DNA of 64,000 nucleotides, taken from positions 23,210-87,209 of the forward strand of contig CALZEE010000007.1 in the NCBI GenBank assembly GCA_945639195.1, in the 5' to 3' direction. The translations under genes were made by a program, and so were the position numbers. Under the pieces are notes generated by a model. The model was not told the DNA's origin. It saw only the letters and a list, made by a program, of their open reading frames with translations, and searched no databases. Shown piece after piece: positions 56,775-64,000 of this stretch. Origin of the DNA: an uncultured Ignatzschineria sp. (GTDB taxonomy: Bacteria > Pseudomonadota > Gammaproteobacteria > Cardiobacteriales > Wohlfahrtiimonadaceae). Position 1 is the stretch's first letter. Each line of letters starts with the position of its first letter.

Positions 56775-57524
56775 ATGAATAATTTAGAACTTGAAAAGAT
56801 CATAAGCCAAAAACTCGATAGTGATGCGATTAAGGATTATGTACCTAATGGGCTTCAAATAGAGGGGAAAACTACTGTTAAGAAGATCATTACCGGTGTA
56901 ACAGCAAGCCTTGAGCTCATTGATGTTGCGATTGAAAAAGGGGCTGATGCATTACTTGTTCATCATGGTTATTTCTGGAAAAGTGAAACGCCCTTAATTC
57001 GCGGAATGAAGTATCAGCGAATTAAACGATTGATCGAGAGTGGATTAAACCTCTATGCTTATCATCTCCCTTTAGATCTTCATTCTGAGCTGGGAAATAA
57101 TGCGCAGTTAGGAAAGATGTGGGGGATTCAAAACATTGCCCCTATTTCTGAGCAGAATAAACTCGTTTTAACGGGAGATCTTGCGACGGAGATGGATATT
57201 GTATCATTTGCCAATATGGTTGAAAAAAGCTTGGGCCGAGCGCCTTTTGTTGAAGCATCAGGACCTCAATTGATTAAGCGAATTGCTTGGTGTAGTGGCG
57301 CAGCGCAAGATGCGCTTGAAGAGGTTGCAAATGCCGGGTTTGATGCATTTATTACTGGTGAGGTTGCAGAACGAACAATCTATATTGCAAGAGAGCTTGG
57401 GATTCATTTCTTGGCAGCAGGACATCATGCAACAGAGCGAGATGGCGTAAAATCATTAGGGATTTGGTTGCAGGAAAATCATGGTTTAGATGTGGAGTTC
57501 ATTGATATTAATAACCCGATTTAA
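56775..57524 (+). CDS. NIF3-like protein (YbgI/GTP cyclohydrolase 1 type 2 family)
   Basis: A 249-aa NIF3-family dinuclear-metal protein, close to E. coli YbgI. Metal ligands lie in LLVHHGYFWK, HLPLDLHSELGNNAQLG and AAGHHATERDGVK. I take the ATG at 56775 (MNNLELEKII), which aligns with the YbgI start; an ATG at 56772 and a TTG at 56760 are in frame too. No clear ribosome site. Function is not settled in the family; the YbgI group has been linked to cell-envelope and radiation phenotypes. Confidence 0.92.
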   Translation: MNNLELEKIISQKLDSDAIKDYVPNGLQIEGKTTVKKIITGVTASLELIDVAIEKGADALLVHHGYFWKSETPLIRGMKYQRIKRLIESGLNLYAYHLPLDLHSELGNNAQLGKMWGIQNIAPISEQNKLVLTGDLATEMDIVSFANMVEKSLGRAPFVEASGPQLIKRIAWCSGAAQDALEEVANAGFDAFITGEVAERTIYIARELGIHFLAAGHHATERDGVKSLGIWLQENHGLDVEFIDINNPI

Positions 57525-57727
57525 GGGGTTATTGAGGATGGCATGACGACTATAAATAAACGATTTGTCTTATCAATGTATGAATAAATGCGTTTACGCT
57601 TGCAGATCAGATCATTAGCGCGGTGCTATAGGGATAAATCATTTATAATATTTACAGTTTATCAAGTTTAATCTCCCTATAAAACACGATAGAATAGAGA
57701 TTAAACCTCATTATAAAAAGGGAAGAG

Positions 57728-60700
57728 ATGTCGAAGAATAGAGAAGACATTCAGCGCCACGTTGAAGATTCTGTTGCGCAAGATACACCTGCAACAGTTG
57801 CGGATGAGACTACGGATAATCCCCCCAAGAAAAAGAAGCCTCGAAAGAAGCGATCAATCATTGGGCGAATTTTTACCTCATTACTGAGCCTTATTTTGAT
57901 GCTCATCGTCTTCGTCATCTGCTTACTCTATTTTGTGATTGATACTCAAGCGGGCTTAAGAACAGCGGTGAGTTTCGCGAATCGTTATGGTAGTGAATTT
58001 ATTTCGATAGAGAGTGCTGAGGGGCGATTAGGGAAGCGATTCTCATTGACTGATGTCGAGATTAGATTACCTAATTATCATCCCTTGAAGGCCGAAAAAC
58101 TAGCATTAGAATGGGATTATTGGCAGTTGTTTCATAAAGCAGTCGATATCAAAAGTCTGCGTCTTGATGGGGCAGATCTTGATTTTACGCCCCTTGTGAA
58201 AGTGGATGATATTGTTGAAGAGAAGGATGATGCTAAGCCATTTTCTCTGAAAGATTTGGACATTCCTATTAACGCCTCGATCGGTACTATCGATCTCGCT
58301 CGCAGTACAGTAAAAATTGATGATCTCTACGTTGCACTCAATGACTTTCAAATCGAAAATGCGCGCTTAGAAGATAATGAAATAACATTACAAAATACTG
58401 TTGGAAATCTTCATGTTTTGATGGGAGAAGATATTGATGTGCCGTTCGTGATTGCACTCAATGGCGAAGTTGATATTCCGACGGAATTATTTGACCTTAA
58501 TCTTGCGATTTACGCACAAGATGCATTGGTGCGTGGTAATGAACTTAATCTTGCGATTAATACTCAGTTAACAGGTTCTATGAATCAGTTTAACTTTAAC
58601 TTAGATGGGCGCGTAGATTGGTCGAATATGCTGAACGATCCGATCTTATTAAAGTTACAAAATGAGATTACGGATATTAATCAGATTAAGAGCTATCTGC
58701 ATATTAAGAATCTTGAAAATCAGATTATGCTCGATAGTACATGGGCCGTGGATAAGCCGCTTGATTTTGATCTTGCATTGAAGATGAATGCCCCTTATCT
58801 ATCACAGCTTCACCCTAATATTCGAGGATCGCTCATGGGAGATGCGATTTTAAAAGGGGATCTGATGAAGCCGCTTTTAACTGCAGATGTCGCGATTACG
58901 GGTGTGGATGCATTTGGGATGCAGCTAGAATCATTTACCTTGAAGGGCTCACATGAAAACTATGATGCGGTTGTAGCGCTTGAAACACGACGTTTTAAAT
59001 TTGATGATATCTATCTTGCATTGTTAGATTTAAATTTAGAGGGAACATTGACCGAAGAGTTTGAGCTCGATCTCATTATCAGGGATTTAGTGAAAGCTGA
59101 AACGCCGGAAAACGCAAGAGATAATGCCAATAGAGTGATTGTTCATGATGCTAAAAATGCCGAAGGTGAAGTAGTTGAAACCTTAGATTATGCAGAAAAT
59201 AGTCCGCTTGATCTTACGCCGAAAGGTTTGACAGAAGAGCTTATTAAGAACGTTGAGTATCATGTTAAAGGTCGTGCTGAAGCGCATAAGTTTACCTTCT
59301 TAATGGAGAGTCCTTTTGGGGAGATTAAATCAGATGGATTGGCGTCTCTTACCGATACAATGAGTGACCCAACGTTTAGTCTTTACTTAGCAAACTCAAC
59401 TGTAAAATCATCATTTGTTGGAAACTATCAATTAAATAAGCCAGCTTATTTTTACTTTAGGGCGAGAGATCAGCGAGTGTCACTCAGCTCTGTCTGTTAT
59501 CAGCAGGGCTATGTTGTACTCTGCGCGGAAGGGGGAAGAAGCCCAGAAGGGGTGAATACCGCTGTTGTAACGTTAAATAACTTACCTTCATCGCTTTTGA
59601 AGGATTATCTTCCTGACGATGTCTCTATCAATACGAAAGCGAATGCAACGATTGCCGGACAATTTTCAACAGTTGAAGACTTTATTGGTGTTGTGAATGT
59701 CTCTCTTTCAAAGGGAGATATCCGTTATCGCCTTCAAGGGCGTGAAGTCTTAATTCCTTTAGATAAAACGCTTCTAGATGTTCAAGCACGACCAACAGGG
59801 GTGACGAGCTCATTGAATATCGACTGGGGTAAATATCTCCGTGTTGATGGTAGCGGGGGGATTAATGATCTCTTTAAAGATAATATTGTGGATGCAAGCG
59901 TGAAAGCGAATATTCCCAGTTTTGATTGGGTTTCACCATTGATGCCTGTTCTTCAAGATTTAGGCGGAGAAGTAATCTTCTCTGGGGATGTTCATGGTCC
60001 TATGGCAAAACCTAAAATTGGGGCGAATCTTTCTGTGAAAAATGGCAAACTCTATATTGCTTCGCTCAATAGTCGCCTTAAAGCGATTAATCTGAACGTG
60101 GATCTAAAAGAGGGAACACCAGAATTCTTTATTAAAGGCAGTGTCGGTACGAATGAAGGAACATTGAAGCTTGATGGTCATTATAATATCGCCACCTTTA
60201 ATGTCTTGATGAATGCCGAGGGAGAAAACCTTCTACTTGCAGATAGTAAAGATATTCGTGTCAAAGTGAGTCCTAAGATTAGTTTTAGTGGCGAAAATGG
60301 TACAGCAGGACCTAAGTATCAATTGAAAGGGGTTGTGCGTATTCCTGAACTTCGTTATATCCATTCATCGATGGGCAGTGGCGGCTCAGTGGTGACTGTT
60401 TCAGATGATACGATTATTGTTGGCGGTGGCTATGATGAAAAACGTAGTCAGAGCTTTATGGATAGCCTTAAAATGGATTTAAATATCATTCTAGGGGATA
60501 AGATATTAGTCGGCGCTGAAGGACTGACAGCAACACTTAATGGCGGATTGAAGATCACAAAAGATTATCTACAGCCATTAAGAGGATTGGGGGTTATTAA
60601 TGTTGGTAAAGGGGACTTTGATATCTATGGTCAAAAGCTGACCCTTGATCGTGGGAAGATTCAGTTTTCCGGCACGGCAATTGAGAACCCTGCATTAGAT

Positions 60701-61192
60701 ATTCAAGCATCTCGGAAATTCATTAACGAAATTGAAGGTCGGGAAATGCAGGTTGGGGTAAAAGTTTTAGGAAGTGTACAATCGCCTCGAATTCAACTCT
60801 ACTCATCTCCTATGCTAACGGATATTGAGATAGCTTCTTATCTCTTCTTGGGCAGAAGTCCTAATTTGGAATCACCTACAGAGAATCTCATGCTATTGAA
60901 TATGGTTCGAAAAATTGCAATGGGTGAACCAATTTCCAGCTCAGATGCAACCTTGGCCAGTCAGGTCGGGCTAACAGATCTGGGATTTGTAGAGACGCCT
61001 AACGGCAAGACAGGTTTAGGGCTTGGTAAGCGCTTTGCCAACAGCTTCTATGTAGGGCTGGGTGTTGGAATTGAAGAGAATGAGGGCGCGTTTGCAGTGG
61101 TACGTTACCGATTCTTAAAATACTTTAACGTGAATACCGCCTTTATGAGTGAGGGCGAGAGTATTAACGTCAACTATCTCAGAGATTTCTAG
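57728..61192 (+). CDS. tamB: Translocation and assembly module protein TamB
   Basis: An AsmA-like bridge protein for phospholipid transport and outer-membrane protein assembly. The 1154-aa protein has a charged Lys/Arg-rich N terminus, one membrane anchor at about residues 46-68 (IFTSLLSLILMLIVFVIC) and a very long beta-strand repeat body, ending in the DUF490 domain (GKGDFDIYGQKLTLDRGKIQFSG, EIASYLFLGRSP, GLGLGKRF, FMSEGESINVNYLRDF). GGGAAGAG precedes the ATG. tamA, usually directly upstream, is missing here; NIF3 lies upstream instead. Confidence 0.94.
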   Translation: MSKNREDIQRHVEDSVAQDTPATVADETTDNPPKKKKPRKKRSIIGRIFTSLLSLILMLIVFVICLLYFVIDTQAGLRTAVSFANRYGSEFISIESAEGRLGKRFSLTDVEIRLPNYHPLKAEKLALEWDYWQLFHKAVDIKSLRLDGADLDFTPLVKVDDIVEEKDDAKPFSLKDLDIPINASIGTIDLARSTVKIDDLYVALNDFQIENARLEDNEITLQNTVGNLHVLMGEDIDVPFVIALNGEVDIPTELFDLNLAIYAQDALVRGNELNLAINTQLTGSMNQFNFNLDGRVDWSNMLNDPILLKLQNEITDINQIKSYLHIKNLENQIMLDSTWAVDKPLDFDLALKMNAPYLSQLHPNIRGSLMGDAILKGDLMKPLLTADVAITGVDAFGMQLESFTLKGSHENYDAVVALETRRFKFDDIYLALLDLNLEGTLTEEFELDLIIRDLVKAETPENARDNANRVIVHDAKNAEGEVVETLDYAENSPLDLTPKGLTEELIKNVEYHVKGRAEAHKFTFLMESPFGEIKSDGLASLTDTMSDPTFSLYLANSTVKSSFVGNYQLNKPAYFYFRARDQRVSLSSVCYQQGYVVLCAEGGRSPEGVNTAVVTLNNLPSSLLKDYLPDDVSINTKANATIAGQFSTVEDFIGVVNVSLSKGDIRYRLQGREVLIPLDKTLLDVQARPTGVTSSLNIDWGKYLRVDGSGGINDLFKDNIVDASVKANIPSFDWVSPLMPVLQDLGGEVIFSGDVHGPMAKPKIGANLSVKNGKLYIASLNSRLKAINLNVDLKEGTPEFFIKGSVGTNEGTLKLDGHYNIATFNVLMNAEGENLLLADSKDIRVKVSPKISFSGENGTAGPKYQLKGVVRIPELRYIHSSMGSGGSVVTVSDDTIIVGGGYDEKRSQSFMDSLKMDLNIILGDKILVGAEGLTATLNGGLKITKDYLQPLRGLGVINVGKGDFDIYGQKLTLDRGKIQFSGTAIENPALDIQASRKFINEIEGREMQVGVKVLGSVQSPRIQLYSSPMLTDIEIASYLFLGRSPNLESPTENLMLLNMVRKIAMGEPISSSDATLASQVGLTDLGFVETPNGKTGLGLGKRFANSFYVGLGVGIEENEGAFAVVRYRFLKYFNVNTAFMSEGESINVNYLRDF

Positions 61193-61284
61193 TGATTAGC
61201 ACAAGTCATCAATGATACTTAAGGCATCGGTATTGTCCTATTTTTGAGGATGAAGTAGATGCCAAGAGGATAAGCCTCAACGAT

Positions 61285-61323
61285 AAAAACGCCGTATCTG
61301 TAGTGTCAGATATGGCGTTTTTT
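61285..61323 (+). terminator. Terminator of tamB
   Basis: aaaaacgccgtatctg (61285-61300) pairs with cagatatggcgttttt (61308-61323) with one mismatched position, T-run at the end. Confidence 0.9.
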
Positions 61324-61342
61324 ATGAGGTTTATAATCAATA

Positions 61343-61537
61343 ATTGCCGGAGTTTTAGATCATCATGTGTTAAAGCCCTCAAGCCCTCAAGGGATCTATA
61401 TTTGGGATGTGATCGGTATCAAAATAAGGCGACTGCTCTTATATTGAGGGAGTATTTTCATTAATTATATTACCAAATAATGACTTGTGTTAATTATCAT
61501 GAGTATGAATAAGCCGAATTATGGCTAAATGCCGGGA
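61343..61537. repeat. Two intergenic copies of the AWTGCCGG motif
   Basis: ATTGCCGG at 61343-61350 and AATGCCGGGA at 61528-61537 lie in the 513-base gap between tamB and the convergent flavoprotein gene. A short direct repeat of ccctcaag is at about 61377-61391. I see no gene in the gap. Confidence 0.5.
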
Positions 61538-61615
61538 GAATTAAGAGAACATAATGAATACTCTTGGACGATTGTGTCAGGAAGTGAGAAAGAGTAGGCA
61601 AAGAAAATATAAAGA

Positions 61616-61645
61616 AAAAGGCTAAGCACTGATGCTTAGCCTTTT
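61616..61645 (-). terminator. Terminator of the FMN-binding glutamate synthase family gene
   Basis: aaaaggctaagca and tgcttagcctttt form a perfect 13-bp stem with a four-base loop, about 60 bases after the minus-strand stop at 61706. Confidence 0.92.
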
Positions 61646-61705
61646 GTAATATCTAACTGCTATTGTGTGGATACGACACTACAGCAGAAAAGTGTGTTAT
61701 CTCAA

Positions 61706-63343
61706 TTATGCTGCTTTAGGGATAACAACTCGCGCTTGGAATGATTCAGCTTGTGCGATATTCCAGATGCTTGAGTAGTAGTTGCTTTCAATCTCTTCGC
61801 CTAAAAGCGCGCCTTCTGGTAAGTAGAAGTGAATGTTAGAGAAGAGACGAATCTCATTTTCTGACGAACGCATCACTAAGTGCTGTGGAAGAAGCTTCGA
61901 TGGATGAGAAACCCCTGCTGATGAGAGAATTTCAGAGAGCGCATGAAGCGTGTTGTAATGGAAGTTTTTAACGCGTTCCATTTTATCTTCAACGACAAGT
62001 GCTTTTTGACGAATAGGATCTTGTGTTGCAATCCCTGTTGGGCACGTATTTGTGTGGCAGCTTCTTGATTGGATACAACCCAATGAGAACATGAATCCAC
62101 GTGCTGAGTTAACCCAGTCAGCACCGATTGCCAGTGTTCTTGTGATATCAAATGCTGTGATGATTTTACCACTTGCACCGATACGGATTTTTTTACGAAG
62201 ACCTGTTCCCACTAATACGTTATGGACGAAGAGAAGCCCTTCTTGAAGTGGTGTACCAATGTGATCTGCGAACTCGATTGGTGCTGAACCTGTACCACCT
62301 TCTTTACCATCAACAACGATAAAGTCAGGGAGGATATTGGTTAAGAGCATTGCTTTAGCGATCGCCATGAATTCCCATGGGTGACCAATACAGAGTTTGA
62401 AACCAACCGGTTTACCACCACTTAAATCACGAAGTTTTTTGATAAATTCAAGAAGCTCAATCGGCGTTGAGAACGCACTATGATTAGATGGAGAGATACA
62501 GTCGCGGTCTCTAGGAACACCACGTGTTGCTGCGATCTCTTCACTGATTTTATCTTTAGGAAGAACCCCACCATGACCCGGTTTTGCACCTTGGCTAAGC
62601 TTGATTTCAATCATTTTGATCTGTGGATCAGCGGCTTGCTTCTCAAATTTCACAGGGTCAAAGTGACCATCTTCTGTACGGCAGCCGAAGTAACCACTAC
62701 CGAGTTCCCAGATGATATCGCCACCATGTTTACGATGGTATGGGCTGATCCCACCTTCACCTGTATCGTGAGCGAAGTTACCGAGCTTTGCTCCACCATT
62801 AAGTGATTCAACCGCTCTTGCACTCAGTGCCCCAAAGCTCATTGCTGAGATATTGAGAATTGATGCAGAGTAAGGATGTAAACAGTCATCACCACCGATT
62901 GTCACACGGAATGTTGCAGGATCTCCTGCAGGGACCGTTGCCATTGAGTGAGTCACAAATTGGAAGCCAGGCTCATAGGCATTTTGGAGGGTACCAAACG
63001 CTTGAACAGAGTCTTGAGCAATATTTTTAGCACGTGCATAAACAAGTTTACGCTCTGCGTGAGTGAAGGGAACCGCATCATTATCTGACTCAATAAAGTA
63101 TTGACGAATTTCTGAACGGAAGTGCTTTAAGATGTAGCGAAGGTTACCAATAATAGGGTAGTTTTTTCTAACAGCATAAGTATTTTGCGTTAGATCCACA
63201 ATTCCGACAACTGATAGCAGTCCTGTCAGAGTTGTTAGAACCCACATGGAGGTTGAATGTTCAGAGAAAAACAGTCCGTAAACTGTAAACGCGAAGACAA
63301 AAATTAAGGGAAGATAACGCCCAAATCGAGCAGCAAGATGCAT
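61706..63343 (-). CDS. Membrane-anchored FMN-binding glutamate synthase family protein
   Basis: A 545-aa protein consisting of two N-terminal hydrophobic segments (about residues 10-27 and 32-48) and a single glutamate-synthase FMN domain. The FMN/Fe-S features GGEGGISPYHRKHGGDIIWELGSGYFG, KPGHGGVLPKDKI, VDGKEGGTGSAP and the cysteine cluster GCIQSRSCHTNTCPTGIATQD match the central domain of GltB. There is no glutaminase domain, so it is not a complete GOGAT. The electron acceptor and real reaction of this family are not known to me. It is a single-gene unit. Confidence 0.9.
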   Translation of the reverse strand: MHLAARFGRYLPLIFVFAFTVYGLFFSEHSTSMWVLTTLTGLLSVVGIVDLTQNTYAVRKNYPIIGNLRYILKHFRSEIRQYFIESDNDAVPFTHAERKLVYARAKNIAQDSVQAFGTLQNAYEPGFQFVTHSMATVPAGDPATFRVTIGGDDCLHPYSASILNISAMSFGALSARAVESLNGGAKLGNFAHDTGEGGISPYHRKHGGDIIWELGSGYFGCRTEDGHFDPVKFEKQAADPQIKMIEIKLSQGAKPGHGGVLPKDKISEEIAATRGVPRDRDCISPSNHSAFSTPIELLEFIKKLRDLSGGKPVGFKLCIGHPWEFMAIAKAMLLTNILPDFIVVDGKEGGTGSAPIEFADHIGTPLQEGLLFVHNVLVGTGLRKKIRIGASGKIITAFDITRTLAIGADWVNSARGFMFSLGCIQSRSCHTNTCPTGIATQDPIRQKALVVEDKMERVKNFHYNTLHALSEILSSAGVSHPSKLLPQHLVMRSSENEIRLFSNIHFYLPEGALLGEEIESNYYSSIWNIAQAESFQARVVIPKAA

Positions 63344-63515
63344 GTCAGGGAGCTCCTATAAATGATTGGTAATAGGGAGATTAAATTGTCACCATCATAA
63401 CGCATTCCTCAATATTAATTAAGAAAAATTTGTTGATGTAGTAACGCCAGTTTTTTCAGTTTATCACTCTTTGATATAGAGTTGCATGCAATAGATTTTA
63501 TCCTCCGTTTTCACG

Positions 63516-63521
63516 TATAAT
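63516..63521 (+). promoter_or_regulatory. -10 box directly before the final gene
   Basis: A perfect TATAAT at 63516-63521. Transcription from it would begin around 63528-63529, exactly at the ATG, and no ribosome site lies between. No good -35 box is seen. Confidence 0.45.
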
Positions 63522-63528
63522 AGAAATT

Positions 63529-64000
63529 ATGAAAAATCCTGAATTAAACCCATGGGATAATCAAATTGTCCCCAGAAAAAAATTAGATGAAGTAAGAATT
63601 TCTGGTAGTAAATTGCGCAATATTCAGAGTGAAATAGGTCAATTATCACGAAGAAGAAGCCCTTTGAATCCTTATCAGTTGCTTACTGTCTATTTAAAAC
63701 GATCCTTGCAGCTCTCTTATATTGAGCCTTGGTTCCAAGCTTTTTTACCGCCTAGATTAAAAGGGAGGCTTTTTATCGCCACAATTGGACGATATTACTG
63801 GGTTATCGGGACGCCAAGAGCAGAATTTGGCGCTGCGTTTAACTTCTACCAAAAAGAGATTCGACAATCTTTAGAGAATCATCTGAATAAGATCTCAAAG
63901 AAGAAGTGGAAGATCCCGCCTTTAAGGATTGCTGTCATGCCAGAAAACCCGAACGATCGGAATTTAGAAAAAGAATTTGAAGCCTTAATGACTATTAAAT
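63529..64000 (+). CDS. DUF721/DciA-like protein, cut by the window end
   Basis: An open frame of at least 157 codons that runs off the window. It starts MKNPELNPWDNQIVPRK. The middle (LKRSLQLSYIEPWFQAFLPP, then RLFIATIGRYYWVIGTPRAEFGAAFNF) resembles the DUF721 core, in which a short helix and beta strands are followed by a helix (LVV-V-SSAWA-EL). DciA proteins load the DnaB helicase at the origin in bacteria without DnaC. The match is judged by eye and is weak; a lineage-specific protein is possible. No ribosome site is visible before the ATG. Confidence 0.45.
   Translation, partial: MKNPELNPWDNQIVPRKKLDEVRISGSKLRNIQSEIGQLSRRRSPLNPYQLLTVYLKRSLQLSYIEPWFQAFLPPRLKGRLFIATIGRYYWVIGTPRAEFGAAFNFYQKEIRQSLENHLNKISKKKWKIPPLRIAVMPENPNDRNLEKEFEALMTIK

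Noticed and set aside
61555..61626. A 23-codon ORF (MNTLGRLCQEVRKSRQ...) ending in the terminator before the flavoprotein gene
   Set aside because: Too short, runs into the terminator stem, and has no promoter of its own.

Overview
The window looks like a chromosomal segment of a low-GC (roughly 40% by eye) gammaproteobacterium. Gene families and several neighbourhoods are gammaproteobacterial: rpmH-rnpA-yidD-yidC-mnmE, yhbY/rlmE/ftsH, and tRNA-Gln beside prs. The low GC, the long-form leuA and the type II DAHP synthase would fit a relative of Ignatzschineria/Wohlfahrtiimonas (Cardiobacteriales-like). That placement is inference, not something read off a marker gene. Nearly all genes are core metabolism, translation and envelope genes. 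I see no prophage, insertion sequence or CRISPR array.

Layout. 0.1-2.4 kb: xanthine phosphoribosyltransferase and a B12-binding radical SAM protein. 2.4-4.4 kb: an AT-rich stretch with no intact gene, holding frame-broken coding remnants and a cluster of TATATA-type motifs. 4.4-7.5 kb: ispE-lolB (minus), tRNA-Gln, prs and the Fe-S protection protein YggX. 7.6-11.2 kb: a leucine leader peptide/attenuator, leuA and metK. 11.4-15.7 kb: rpmH, rnpA, yidD, yidC, mnmE and a DUF3820 gene. 15.7-26.2 kb: an Ala/Lys/Glu-only lipoprotein, a Na/Pi cotransporter, xerD, dsbC, yhbY, rlmE, ftsH and ttcA. 26.3-33 kb (minus): a likely run of type II DAHP synthase, accA, a DUF815 ATPase, a SIS-type GlcN6P deaminase, nagA and an AEC permease. 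33-39 kb (minus): ilvI-ilvH-ilvC, hom and elbB. 39-44 kb: a secreted TPR protein coupled to a LysM amidase, then an aldehyde dehydrogenase. 44.5-48.5 kb: a Fur-box-preceded siderophore ABC transporter. 48.8-51.5 kb (minus): argG and trkA. 51.6-57.5 kb: a strong promoter with a structured leader and a 48-aa ORF, a short MgtE, AmpG, an FAH-family hydrolase, a VIT-family transporter and NIF3. 57.7-64 kb: tamB, a membrane-anchored glutamate-synthase-like flavoprotein (minus), and the start of a DUF721/DciA-like gene cut by the window end.

Together the genes cover branched-chain amino acid synthesis (leuA, ilvIHC), aromatic and aspartate-family entry points, envelope biogenesis (yidC, lolB, tamB), peptidoglycan turnover and amino-sugar recycling (amidase, AmpG, NagA and the SIS deaminase), iron uptake, and RNA modification (mnmE, ttcA, rlmE).

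The most unusual signal is not a gene. The octamer A(A/T)TGCCGG occurs about 36 times on the two strands by hand count, against two or three expected from composition. It appears in all three codon phases and in intergenic DNA, and one inverted pair builds the stem of the argG terminator. This is how DNA-uptake sequences of Neisseria and Haemophilus behave, so it is a candidate uptake or protein-binding sequence of this lineage.
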